A stretch of 51,967 nt of DNA from an uncultured Prevotellaceae bacterium (GCA_900317835.1 ONIL01000034.1:1-51967), one strand, 5' to 3'. Positions 6,846-15,235 are shown, numbered from the stretch's first letter. The notes: generated from the sequence alone by a model not told the origin. Numbers and translations: made by a program.

Positions 6846-7904
6846 TTAATCAATTTTGCGCCCGGGGTGGAAGAAGTGCATGTATTCGTCGATGGTGATG
6901 CCTGCTTCGGCGGTAGCTTCTACGATTGGCTTCTTCTCGATCTGGAACGCGTATTTGGCTTGCCAATATTTGCCTTCTCCTGGAAGATCCATTAAGAGAT
7001 CCCATGCGGCATCCTTGTCGCCTTTGATGCGATGGATAATCTCTTTTGCAGCAGTGTGCTTAGCCACTTGTCTCAGGTGGTCGCCTCTACGGCCGCGCTC
7101 CAGGTTGTGCTCAAGGTCGTTACACTTGACATTGATGGCAATAGGATTGTCTGAGTCGGCGATGCGTCTCACATAGTCAAGGTACGGTACATTCTTGCTG
7201 TGCGTGAGCATACGCAACGCGTCCACCACTTTGGCGCTGATACCAGCCTGGAGCAGGTTGTCAAACGTCCAATCTGTGTCCTCGACCACATCGTGAAGCA
7301 GACCAGCCACTATCTCATTTTCATTGTTTCCTTTCATGGCCACAGTGAGAGGATGCAGAATCACTGGTTTACCATCAAGGTCACGTTGTCCCTTGTGCGC
7401 TTTCAACGCAATCTCAAGGGCAATCTCAATCTGAGACAGGTTTTCGTTAGCTGTTGGATTGTGATTGGTGAGATATGTCTCAATCAGTACCTTGCGGAGG
7501 CGCTGGCGAGCATCGGCATCAAGCATTAAGATGAACAGCTCGGAGTCAATCTCTGCATACTCATAATGCTCACGTAGGGTAGTGATGTTTGTTGTGTTGG
7601 GCGCATAGCTCGGGTCCTTGGGTACCAGTTTCCAAAACGGTTCGCCGCTCATGTGATAGAAAGGAGTGCCGATGGCTGGCTTGAAGTGAGTATCTTTAGG
7701 TGCCAGGCGTACCCAGTTCCACTTGAATGCCGTAATAAGGGCTTCGCCCAGCTCAATCTGTGGCAGCATGATAATCTCACACTCCACCAGATCCATGATT
7801 GCTAGTAGCAATACCGGTTTGTGCGGAGCCACCTGCCCACCCATTCTGTTCACATTAAGGTGCCCAAAACACTGCTCATAGTATGCTGAATCTTTGTTTG
7901 CCAT
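6846..7904 (-). CDS. ScoMcrA-like DNA-binding domain fused to an RSH-type (ppGpp hydrolase-like) HD domain
   Basis: A 352-residue protein. Residues ~5-150 match the N-terminal domain common in Bacteroidetes HNH restriction enzymes and related to the ScoMcrA sulfur-binding domain. Marks are HLNVNRMGGQVAPHKPVLLL, a basic F-K-W-N-W segment, TPFYHMSGEPFWKL and LRKVLIETYL. Instead of an HNH nuclease, residues ~160-290 form an HD hydrolase of the SpoT/MESH1 type. It has KAHKGQRDLDGKPVILHPL (metal His ~183), AGLLHDVVEDT (HD ~205) and VKCNDLEHNL (Asp ~263), so all four metal positions appear intact. The tail (~290-352) is of unknown fold. Alarmone or another nucleotide would be the expected substrate. 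The fusion suggests a modified-DNA or phage-DNA sensor coupled to nucleotide hydrolysis, which is inference. It is divergent from the ParA-SIR2 cassette. Confidence 0.75.
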   Translation of the reverse strand: MANKDSAYYEQCFGHLNVNRMGGQVAPHKPVLLLAIMDLVECEIIMLPQIELGEALITAFKWNWVRLAPKDTHFKPAIGTPFYHMSGEPFWKLVPKDPSYAPNTTNITTLREHYEYAEIDSELFILMLDADARQRLRKVLIETYLTNHNPTANENLSQIEIALEIALKAHKGQRDLDGKPVILHPLTVAMKGNNENEIVAGLLHDVVEDTDWTFDNLLQAGISAKVVDALRMLTHSKNVPYLDYVRRIADSDNPIAINVKCNDLEHNLERGRRGDHLRQVAKHTAAKEIIHRIKGDKDAAWDLLMDLPGEGKYWQAKYAFQIEKKPIVEATAEAGITIDEYMHFFHPGRKID

Positions 7905-7912
7905 AACATGTG

Positions 7913-7920
7913 CAAAGATA
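7913..7920 (-). promoter_or_regulatory. -7 box (TATCTTTG) close to the start of the SBD-HD fusion gene
   Basis: The complement reads TATCTTTG and ends nine bases before the ATG at 7904. Transcription would then begin almost at the start codon, implying a leaderless or near-leaderless message, or that translation starts at a later ATG (Met21 is available). Confidence 0.45.
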
Positions 7921-7973
7921 GATATTCCCGCTTAATATAAAAAGGAGATAATATGAAAAGTTTAACAAAATTA

Positions 7974-7997
7974 TTATGACGTTTGTATATGTCATAA
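7974..7997. promoter_or_regulatory. Candidate operator: TTATGAC-N10-GTCATAA inverted repeat
   Basis: Perfect 7-bp arms (7974-7980 and 7991-7997) enclose the -33 TTTG of the rightward promoter. It lies in the 152-bp gap between two divergent defence genes. A regulator bound here would block the ParA-SIR2 promoter. Confidence 0.4.
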
Positions 7998-8013
7998 CAA
8001 ATAGCTATCTTTG
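7982..8013 (+). promoter_or_regulatory. Promoter of the ParA-SIR2 cassette
   Basis: TTTG at 7982-7985, 20 intervening bases, then TATCTTTG at 8006-8013. This is a full match to the Bacteroidetes primary promoter. It leaves a leader of about 40 bases before the ATG at 8057. Confidence 0.7.
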
Positions 8014-8056
8014 TGGCGCAACCTAATATCATTTATTAATTAAACATTTAATAACG

Positions 8057-9061
8057 ATGACATCAATAGCTATGTTCAATAACAAAGGTGGTGTAGGCAA
8101 GACTACTCTTCTTTGTAATTTGGCCTCATATCTTGGCAAATATTTAAAAAAACGAGTTTTAATTGTGGATGCAGATCCTCAATGCAGTGCAACAATCTAT
8201 CTCTTTAAAGACGACCAAGTCAACAAGTTTTATGAGAAGAAAGACGCTCCATCTATATACAGAGTGGTTCAGCATCTCCAAAAAGCAAAAGGTGGTTATC
8301 TAAAAGGAGCTGATATTCCTATTCATAATGAAACTCAGTTCAAAGTAGATGTATTAATTGGTGATACTAGGTTGGCTTTGGCTGAGGACTTTCTTAGCAA
8401 AGATTGGTCGGATGCTACCAATGGTGAAGCTCGAGGTCTGCTGACTACATTCATCTTTAGAGGATTAATAAATGAGCTGAAGGAAAGATATGACTATGTA
8501 TTTTTTGACATGGGACCGTCTCTAGGTGCAATTAATAGAACCGTACTACTGGCTTGTGACTATTTTATTATGCCAATGTCATCAGATATCTTTTGCTTGA
8601 GAGCAATTGATAATATAGCCCTTTCACTAAAGGACTGGACTCATAAAATTGAGATCGGTTTAGATGCGTATGAGAAAAAAGAAGATGAAGTCTTATTTGA
8701 TAACTACAAGACTATAAATTTTTTGGGTTACATTACGCAACAATATATTGCTAGAAAGAGTAACGGCGTAAAAAGGCCAGTTAAAGCCTATGAAAGAATT
8801 ATAGAAAAATTTAGTCGTGAAATTTCCGAGAAGTTGAAGGATTTCTATACCGAGTCTAATCAAGATAATTTGAAATTGGGAGAGATTCCAAATTGGAATA
8901 GTTTGGTTGCTTTCTCTCAAATTTCAAACAAACCGATATTTGATTTATCAAGTGCTGATAATGTGTTTGGCTCTCATGTACAAAAAGTATCAGAGTTTCG
9001 GGCGCTCATGCGTTCTATTTCAATGAAAATGAATAATAATATAGCTAAGAATCATGATTAA
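8057..9061 (+). CDS. ParA/MinD-like ATPase (AAA_31 type)
   Basis: A 334-residue protein beginning MTSIAMFNNKGGVGKTT, with the deviant Walker A box at residues 11-18. DADPQ follows at ~39-43, and a Walker B-like strand YDYVFFDMGPSLG near 150. This is the family of ATP-dependent dimerising switches that position plasmids, chromosomes or protein complexes. There is no ParB or centromere-like partner. Instead the gene overlaps a SIR2-domain gene by 8 bases, so the pair is co-translated. The DNA is notably AT-rich compared with most neighbours. Here it more likely acts as sensor or scaffold for the SIR2 effector than in partitioning, which is inference from context. Confidence 0.85.
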   Translation: MTSIAMFNNKGGVGKTTLLCNLASYLGKYLKKRVLIVDADPQCSATIYLFKDDQVNKFYEKKDAPSIYRVVQHLQKAKGGYLKGADIPIHNETQFKVDVLIGDTRLALAEDFLSKDWSDATNGEARGLLTTFIFRGLINELKERYDYVFFDMGPSLGAINRTVLLACDYFIMPMSSDIFCLRAIDNIALSLKDWTHKIEIGLDAYEKKEDEVLFDNYKTINFLGYITQQYIARKSNGVKRPVKAYERIIEKFSREISEKLKDFYTESNQDNLKLGEIPNWNSLVAFSQISNKPIFDLSSADNVFGSHVQKVSEFRALMRSISMKMNNNIAKNHD

Positions 9062-9926
9062 GTGGCCTGATAATCTTATTGATGACCTAGTTCATGGTCG
9101 TTGTGTGTTGTTTCTTGGTTCTGGAATATCAAGCAATTCAACCAATAAAGATGGTTTGAGACCACCAACTTGGCACCAACTCTTAAGTAAAGCCAAAAAG
9201 AAGGTGAGTAAAAGGAGTACAAAAGTAGCGATTCAGAATTGTCTTGATAGATATGACTATCTGATGGCATGTGAATTGATAAAAAATGCAATGGGATTTG
9301 AGCGATTTACTGATTTCTTGACAGAGGAATTTCAAACTCCTAGTTTCAATCCCGCTGAGGTTCATAAGCATATTTTTAATTTAGATGCACCAGTTGTAAT
9401 TACGCCTAATTTTGATCAGATATATGACACATATGTGACAAGAGAAGCCAATTCAACGATACCCATATTAGAGTATGATAGTGATCATATCATTTCTAGG
9501 ATTAGGAGTGGCAAACCTATTGTACTTAAAATACATGGTTCAATCAAGGAGCCAGGCAAACTGATTTTCTCTAAGAAAGATTATGCCAAAGCACGTAACG
9601 AATATGCTTCATTTTATAAATTATTAGAGTCTCTTATCCTTACCAAGACCTTTCTGTTTTTAGGAGCGGGTCTCAATGACCCTGATATTCAACTACTTTT
9701 AGAGAATTATTGTTTTCAATATAACAATTCAAGAAAACACTTCTTTGTAATTCGTGACAAATTATATCCTAAAGAGGAATTAGCTGTTTATGAAGATACT
9801 CTGAACTTGAGTTTTTTGAAATACAAGTGGGATGACAAGGCCAAATCTCATCAAGATTTCCTTGATTCAATTGCTGATTTGGTAATCCAGGTAGATGAAG
9901 TAAGAAGCAAGCTTAAATTATCATAA
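9054..9926 (+). CDS. SIR2-like domain protein, probable NADase effector
   Basis: A 290-residue protein covering one SIR2_2-type domain. It has VLFLGSGIS at ~19-26 (the NAD-binding glycine loop), VITPNFDQIYD near 120, a KIHGS segment at ~160 (position of the catalytic histidine) and FLFLGAGLNDPDI near 200. Domains of this kind act in Thoeris, DSR, SIR2-HerA and short-Argonaute defence systems, where they deplete NAD and abort infection. No other domain is fused, so target sensing must come from the partners. The start codon lies inside the end of the ParA gene. AT-rich like its neighbours, which suggests recent transfer as a unit. Confidence 0.8.
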   Translation: MIKWPDNLIDDLVHGRCVLFLGSGISSNSTNKDGLRPPTWHQLLSKAKKKVSKRSTKVAIQNCLDRYDYLMACELIKNAMGFERFTDFLTEEFQTPSFNPAEVHKHIFNLDAPVVITPNFDQIYDTYVTREANSTIPILEYDSDHIISRIRSGKPIVLKIHGSIKEPGKLIFSKKDYAKARNEYASFYKLLESLILTKTFLFLGAGLNDPDIQLLLENYCFQYNNSRKHFFVIRDKLYPKEELAVYEDTLNLSFLKYKWDDKAKSHQDFLDSIADLVIQVDEVRSKLKLS

Positions 9927-9992
9927 CACTATAGGGGAGTTTTAGAGCATTGGCAATCTGTTATTTATTAATTTGCTTATTATTAAAGATCT

Positions 9993-10760
9993 ATGAAGAA
10001 GAATAACTCATCCAATTCTAATAAAGCACTTAATGAGATGCTTGATGAAATGAGTGAGATGAATGATAAAGCATTAAGAACAAGTAGGAGAATAAAATAT
10101 GTATCGTTATTTGTTATGGTAATAACAATAATAACGGTTATTCCTTTGCTGTTAATATCTTTATCTAATCCAGAAAGTAAAAAGTTCTTTGATAAAGAAG
10201 ATATTAAATCAAGTATGCAAATAACCATTGAAAATGGTGGGGAACTGAGTAGCGTAAAACATATCTATGATAGACGTGAAAATAAAGAGATATTCATAGA
10301 TTTACTTACAGGCAGGAAGTCGAATTATTATGCAGAAGATTATCCTTTGTCAGATATTCTAAAAGATCTTTTAGTAGATTATTATAAACATCCAGAATCG
10401 AGTGACTCTACTTATCTTATTGCATTAAAAGAAATAATAGCGGAAAATGATAGAAAGAACCCTTTTGATATTTTAGAGGAAAATCAAAAATACAATTTTC
10501 AGAATATTCAAGAAAAGCTTGATTCAACATATGAAATAATATCACCTGATATTATAAAGATAGCAGACGAGTTAAATAATAAGAATCAGCTGGTAAACAG
10601 ATATTTAAATAAATCAGAATCAAGTTTCACAATCTCAATAATTGCTTTAGTTATATCTATTATCCTTGGTCTTATACAACTGTATCAAAACCATCTAACC
10701 TCAAGAAGAATAGGTAAGAGTGAGTCTATTGCAAAAAAGGGTATAAATCAAGATTCATGA
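9993..10760 (+). CDS. Two-TM membrane protein of unknown family, third gene of the ParA-SIR2 cassette
   Basis: A 255-residue, very Lys/Glu/Asn/Ile-rich protein. A hydrophobic segment (YVSLFVMVITIITVIPLLLI) lies at ~35-57 and a second (FTISIIALVISIILGLIQLY) at ~212-233. The central ~150 residues are hydrophilic and probably form one loop or soluble domain. Both short ends are basic (TSRRIKY, TSRRIGKS), which suggests a hairpin topology with both ends inside and the middle domain outside the inner membrane. I do not recognise the family. It follows the SIR2 gene by 66 bases with no terminator between, in equally AT-rich DNA, so it is likely part of the same unit. Confidence 0.65.
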   Translation: MKKNNSSNSNKALNEMLDEMSEMNDKALRTSRRIKYVSLFVMVITIITVIPLLLISLSNPESKKFFDKEDIKSSMQITIENGGELSSVKHIYDRRENKEIFIDLLTGRKSNYYAEDYPLSDILKDLLVDYYKHPESSDSTYLIALKEIIAENDRKNPFDILEENQKYNFQNIQEKLDSTYEIISPDIIKIADELNNKNQLVNRYLNKSESSFTISIIALVISIILGLIQLYQNHLTSRRIGKSESIAKKGINQDS

Positions 10761-10848
10761 TAGATTGAATCTGAAATTGCTTCTTATTAAAAACGAATAA
10801 ATCTAGCACAATTGTTAGATACATCATTTTCATGTTGATTTTCGCAAT

Positions 10849-10862
10849 ATTTCAACTGAAAT
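10849..10862. promoter_or_regulatory. 14-bp palindrome, candidate operator of the XRE regulator
   Basis: ATTTCA-AC-TGAAAT is a perfect inverted repeat with a 2-base centre. It ends 24 bases before the TATCTTTG box, where the -33 contact would be. A related ACAACTGAAAAA sequence follows downstream of the box. Autoregulation by the adjacent XRE protein would be usual. Confidence 0.35.
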
Positions 10863-10886
10863 GGGGTGGGATTGAGGGAATATGTG

Positions 10887-10894
10887 TATCTTTG
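10887..10894 (+). promoter_or_regulatory. -7 box (TATCTTTG) for the XRE-AIPR operon
   Basis: It matches TAnnTTTG. The initiation point would fall about 20 bases before the ATG at 10917. The -33 TTTG is absent (GGGG at that place), so the promoter may need activation or be intrinsically weak. Confidence 0.5.
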
Positions 10895-10916
10895 TGGGAT
10901 TACAACTGAAAAACCG

Positions 10917-11162
10917 ATGGAACGAAAACGATTGAACCGCCTGAAAGTTGTGCTAGCCGAGAAGGGTGTGACCAATAAGCGATTAGCGGAGTTGGTCGGA
11001 AAGGATCCCGCTATGGTTTCCAAATGGGTAACCAATACGGCGCAGCCAAATGTCGAGATGCTAATGCTCATCGCAAAAGTCCTGAACGTGAGCGTTGATG
11101 AACTGCTACGTACAGACGAGGAGTTTAGTCCTAGATTAAAGACTATTCAGATTGACCGATAG
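10917..11162 (+). CDS. XRE-family HTH regulator
   Basis: An 81-residue protein from the start MERKRLNRLK. An upstream ATG at 10866 exists in frame, but it would place the promoter box inside the gene. The helix-turn-helix is clear: LKVVLAEKGVTNKRLAELVGKDPAMVSKWVTNTAQPNVEMLMLIAKVLNVSVDELL. A short tail follows. It lies 47 bases before the AIPR gene and precedes the whole restriction-like cluster, the position of a controller protein in restriction-modification operons. It probably represses its own promoter through the palindrome upstream. Confidence 0.85.
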   Translation: MERKRLNRLKVVLAEKGVTNKRLAELVGKDPAMVSKWVTNTAQPNVEMLMLIAKVLNVSVDELLRTDEEFSPRLKTIQIDR

Positions 11163-11209
11163 GTTCAGTCAAAACCTTCATCATTGAGTATAATAAAACA
11201 CTAGATATC

Positions 11210-13564
11210 ATGGACGAGAATAATCAGTTTGATGATTTTAAGGAAGCGGATAGTTCCCAAGAGTATGTGAGTGAAGCTATCGGCGAGGTTTTCAAGAAAG
11301 AGATCAGCGAGGTCGAGCAGTTTAAAGAAGACCTCGATGACCAGCTCATCATGTTCGATAGCCCCAGGGACGAATTAACCAGCATGATCGTTGGTTACAT
11401 TCAGGGCATGGGCGACGTTGACCAGGTGAACATCTGCAGCTACGACAACGGCAAGGGCGTTGCTCTTGACGGTTGGGGCTTCAGCGGCGATGACGAGATG
11501 ACGTCAATTGACCTGTTCTTGACGGTCTATGTCGATCCCAACGCGAGCAAAAAGATATCGGCTACCGAGCTTGACCGCCATTTCAACTGGCTGGTGCGTT
11601 TCTACGAACAGTCTATCAATGGCACAATGCTCGGCAAGATTGATGATGTAAAGAGCGATTTGTATCAGGTCGCAGACTTGATACACAGCACTGATAAGAT
11701 TGACCGTGTGCGTTTGTTCTTGCTCACCAATGCCATTGCTCCAACGGCTTATGATAAGGACAATGCTGAGTTGAACGACGGGACCTCTTGTGAATATGTC
11801 ATCTGGGACGCCAAGCGAGTGATGCGTCAGGACAATATCTTGACGGGCAAAGACCCAATAGTGGTTGATTTTGACGCTGACTATAATTACCCGCTGCAAT
11901 GCATCAAGATGCCCGACGTCTCGGAGAACGTCGACTGCTACTTGTGCATCATTCCGGGTACGATTCTTTCTCAGGTTTACCACAAGTATCACCAGCAGAT
12001 CCTTGAGCAGAACGTGAGGACGTTCCTCCAGTTCAAGGGCGCTTCCAACAAGGGCATCCGTGATACGATGATTGGCCACACTGCAACTGCTGCCGAGAAG
12101 CGCAAAGGCATCACCGACTCGGCCCCCGAGCCTGATATGTTCTTTGCCTACAATAACGGTATCTCGACCACGGCATCCGAAATTGTTCTTCGTGACACCG
12201 AGCAGGGCCAGGAGATTGTCAAGATTAAGGACTGGCAAATTGTCAACGGAGGCCAAACGACAGCCTCCATCAGTGCGGTGCTCGGCATGAAGGGCGCTAA
12301 CGTCACTCAGCTGTCCAAGGTCTTTGTTGCCATGAAGGTTTCTGTCATCAAGAACAAGGACAATCAACCCACCATCGTCCAGCGCATTTCACGTTTTGCC
12401 AATACCCAGTCGGCAGTCAAGAAATCTGACTTCAACATCAATGAGCCCTTCTTGCAGGAGCTCGAGAACCAGTCCCGCCAGGAGTGGGCCATCAATACTT
12501 CAGGTAAGCCTGTGAGCAAGTGGTTCTTCGAGCGTACACGTGGCCAGTATCTGGACAAGGCCAAGCGCAATCCGGGCAAGGCCGCAGAGCGCGAGTTCTA
12601 TGCCGAGTATCCCAAGCGCCAGATGTTCGACAAGACCCTCTTGTCCAAGTTCATGATGGCATGGCTGCTTGACCCGGCCAGTGTCTGCAAGGGCGGTGAG
12701 AACAATTATGCCAAGTTCTTCACCCGCATGAAGTCAAACAACATTAGGTTTGACACTGTTACCTATCACCGCACTGTTGCCAAGTGCATCCTGTTCAAGG
12801 CCATTGACGCTTTTTATGGCAAGGACGGTATTGCTCTGCCTGGTTATAAGTCCAACATGGTGGCCTATACGCTCGCGGCACTGTCGCACCTGTCGAACAA
12901 GAAACTCGATCTGCTGAAGATCTGGAATGAGCAGTATGTCATTACCCCTTCGGTACAGAACGAGTTGACCATCGACATGATGAGCGTTTACGCTAAGCTC
13001 GTGTGCGGAGCAGAGCACATCACCTTCAAGGTGAAAGTGCCCTATAAGACACCCGAAGGTAAGTGGAAAAACCACTATGAGGTGCGTGACATATCCAAAG
13101 AGGATATTGAGAAGATCAAGGCAACAACCCTCTATCGGGTGATGGAACACGTCAAGAAGATAGAGCCGCTCATTTGGGATCACATCGTGACCGTCGATGA
13201 GGGCATCAACATCAACGAGTGGACCAAGGCTACCCGCTGCTGGGATGCGCTCAAGACCAAACTTGATAACGAGGGCCAGAAAGTCGCTATTCCAGCCAAG
13301 CTGATTTCGTCAGAGAGCGAAGCCGAGACTGAAATTAACGAAGGCCAGCAGCGCACCATCGACGAAGTGGCCACCTACGACAAGGCCATATGGTTCAGCA
13401 TTAACGCCTGGGCAAAGGAGACAAGCGCCCTTACGCCCCGCGAGACTTCGTTCATGGGCCAATTTGGTTACATGATCGCCCGCGGTCGTCCTTACACCTT
13501 CAAGCAGGCACGTTGGGCTCTCCAAATTCTGGAGAAAGCCCAAAATGCCGGGTGGCAAGAGTAA
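11210..13564 (+). CDS. AIPR-family (abortive infection phage resistance) protein
   Basis: A 784-residue protein. The family's core is easily seen: FFAYNNGISTTASEI at ~311-325, then IKDWQIVNGGQTTASI at ~340-355. Downstream is a segment with QRISRFANTQSAVKKSDF, also typical of AIPR proteins. AIPR was named from lactococcal abortive-infection proteins, and members are commonly found beside methyltransferases, helicases and ATPases in defence islands. Its biochemical activity is not settled. The gene is rather GC-rich, is separated from the helicase by 9 bases and starts the long operon. No signal peptide or TM segment. Confidence 0.85.
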   Translation: MDENNQFDDFKEADSSQEYVSEAIGEVFKKEISEVEQFKEDLDDQLIMFDSPRDELTSMIVGYIQGMGDVDQVNICSYDNGKGVALDGWGFSGDDEMTSIDLFLTVYVDPNASKKISATELDRHFNWLVRFYEQSINGTMLGKIDDVKSDLYQVADLIHSTDKIDRVRLFLLTNAIAPTAYDKDNAELNDGTSCEYVIWDAKRVMRQDNILTGKDPIVVDFDADYNYPLQCIKMPDVSENVDCYLCIIPGTILSQVYHKYHQQILEQNVRTFLQFKGASNKGIRDTMIGHTATAAEKRKGITDSAPEPDMFFAYNNGISTTASEIVLRDTEQGQEIVKIKDWQIVNGGQTTASISAVLGMKGANVTQLSKVFVAMKVSVIKNKDNQPTIVQRISRFANTQSAVKKSDFNINEPFLQELENQSRQEWAINTSGKPVSKWFFERTRGQYLDKAKRNPGKAAEREFYAEYPKRQMFDKTLLSKFMMAWLLDPASVCKGGENNYAKFFTRMKSNNIRFDTVTYHRTVAKCILFKAIDAFYGKDGIALPGYKSNMVAYTLAALSHLSNKKLDLLKIWNEQYVITPSVQNELTIDMMSVYAKLVCGAEHITFKVKVPYKTPEGKWKNHYEVRDISKEDIEKIKATTLYRVMEHVKKIEPLIWDHIVTVDEGININEWTKATRCWDALKTKLDNEGQKVAIPAKLISSESEAETEINEGQQRTIDEVATYDKAIWFSINAWAKETSALTPRETSFMGQFGYMIARGRPYTFKQARWALQILEKAQNAGWQE

Positions 13565-13573
13565 TTATCTGTT

Positions 13574-15235
13574 ATGAGGACTGACGAATATCTCGATCAA
13601 GAAATTGACCTGGTGGAGCCGTTTGACGGACCTGCCATTCAATTCAGCCACATACAGCCCGACGATACAGGACTGCGTCCCTATCAGTCGGCTATCAAAC
13701 ACGAGGTCTATAACCTGTGGGACAAGATGAACAATGTCATGCTTCAGATGCCCACTGGTACCGGTAAGACTATCGTGTTTACCTCCATTGTGCGAGATAT
13801 CCGTCGTTGGTGCATCAGCAACAGTCCTGATTCCAAGATACTCATTATCGCTCATCGTCGCGAACTGATCGCCCAGGCGAGCGACAAGTTGGGCAGCATC
13901 GTGCATGGCATCATCCAGAGTGGCATACCCATGAAGCTCAATCGTGCCATCCAGGTTGCCTCAATACAGACCTTCATGAGCCGCCGTCACTACGAGACGA
14001 TGCGCCGCGAGCGTTTCGACTTCATCATCATCGACGAGGCTCACCACAGCATGGCACCCGGCTATCAAAAGCTGTGGGAGATGTTCCCCAACAGCAAGAA
14101 GCTTGGTGTCACCGCCACACCGTGGCGCATGAGCCACAGCGGTTTTAGGACGTTGTTCAACGACATCGTCCTGTCGCGCAGCATCGAGTGGTTTGTCAAC
14201 AATGGCTACTTGAGTAACTATGACTACGTCTCGATCAGGCGTGACTCTGAGTTGCAACGGTCCATCAATTCGATTGACCGCTATGGCGTGGATGGCGACT
14301 ACCTCGAAGCGGAACTTAGCGAGATGTTCGACAAGGACAAGATCCGTGCTGAGTTGTTCAAGAGCTACAAGAAGTTCTGCGACGGCAAGAAAGGCATCAT
14401 CTATGCCATCGACCGTCGTCATGCAGCCAACATCCGTGACCTGTACGCCACCAGGGGCGTTGCCATCTGCATGATAGATGGCACTACGCCAGCCGAGGAG
14501 CGCAAGGAGATGATTGAGCAATTCAAGCAGGGCGAAATCCAGGTGATTGTCAACGTGAATATCTTCTCCGAGGGGTTTGATTGCCCCGACATCGAGTTTA
14601 TTCAGTTGGCAAGGCCTACCAAGTCCCTGGCGCTCTATCTGCAACAAGTGGGGCGCGGGTTGCGCATTTCCAAGAACAAGACCATCTCCATTATCCTGGA
14701 CAATGTGGGGCTTTACAACCGTTTCGGCACGCCCATGAGCAACCGTCACTGGCGCTACCACTTCGAGGGACATGATGGTGGTGAGGGCTATAACGATGGC
14801 ACAGGCATCACTCGTGACATCAGTTTCGAGGAGCATGACCGCACGCCCGACTACAGCGAGGATGACGAGGAAATGGTAGTTGTTGAGCATGCCGAGGGTG
14901 GTCAGCAGGTTCGCCCTAACGAAGCGAACCAGGCAGCCAAACTTGGAGACTTCAACATTTTCCGCAAGAACGGCTTGTATGGCATGTGTGACAGTCACAA
15001 CCGCACGATTATTCCGCCGATGTACGAGGACATGCATCCCTATTATCGTGGCCGCATTCCTTTCAAGCAGAATGGCCTGTGGGGCATCATGCTCAAGGAT
15101 GGCACCATCAAGGTAAAACCTAAGTATTACTACATCGGCCCGTTTATCGATGGCCGTGCCGAAGTAAGGAATACCGTTGATAGCGAACCTTACTACATTA
15201 ATGGAGATTCTAAAGAACTGACTATAATCAGATGA
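13574..15235 (+). CDS. SF2 (DEAH) helicase with C-terminal WG repeats
   Basis: A 553-residue protein. Helicase motifs in order: Q-motif region (LRPYQSAI), motif I MPTGTGKT (~60-67), motif Ia IIAHRREL, motif II DEAH (~154-157), motif III TATPWR (~181), and in the second RecA domain FSEGFDCPDIEFIQLARPT and QVGRGLR (motif VI, ~358). The arrangement resembles the helicase part of type I/III restriction and RAD25-like enzymes. Residues ~455-553 carry two WG-type repeats (NGLYGMCDSHNRTIIPPMYE and NGLWGIMLKDGTIKVKPKYY), unusual on a helicase. Its stop overlaps the next start by 4 bases (ATGA). It probably translocates on DNA for the cluster's restriction or AIPR function, which is inference. Confidence 0.85.
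   Translation: MRTDEYLDQEIDLVEPFDGPAIQFSHIQPDDTGLRPYQSAIKHEVYNLWDKMNNVMLQMPTGTGKTIVFTSIVRDIRRWCISNSPDSKILIIAHRRELIAQASDKLGSIVHGIIQSGIPMKLNRAIQVASIQTFMSRRHYETMRRERFDFIIIDEAHHSMAPGYQKLWEMFPNSKKLGVTATPWRMSHSGFRTLFNDIVLSRSIEWFVNNGYLSNYDYVSIRRDSELQRSINSIDRYGVDGDYLEAELSEMFDKDKIRAELFKSYKKFCDGKKGIIYAIDRRHAANIRDLYATRGVAICMIDGTTPAEERKEMIEQFKQGEIQVIVNVNIFSEGFDCPDIEFIQLARPTKSLALYLQQVGRGLRISKNKTISIILDNVGLYNRFGTPMSNRHWRYHFEGHDGGEGYNDGTGITRDISFEEHDRTPDYSEDDEEMVVVEHAEGGQQVRPNEANQAAKLGDFNIFRKNGLYGMCDSHNRTIIPPMYEDMHPYYRGRIPFKQNGLWGIMLKDGTIKVKPKYYYIGPFIDGRAEVRNTVDSEPYYINGDSKELTIIR

Noticed and set aside
9931-9941. CACTATAGGGGAG-like string resembling a T7 promoter
   Set aside because: The upstream TAATACGACT part is missing, so this is chance similarity.
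11504-12367. 287-codon minus-strand frame
   Set aside because: Mirror of the AIPR coding sequence. No recognisable protein pattern.
13961-15037. 358-codon minus-strand frame
   Set aside because: Mirror of the helicase gene. Val/Asp/His-rich as is usual for antisense frames in this DNA.
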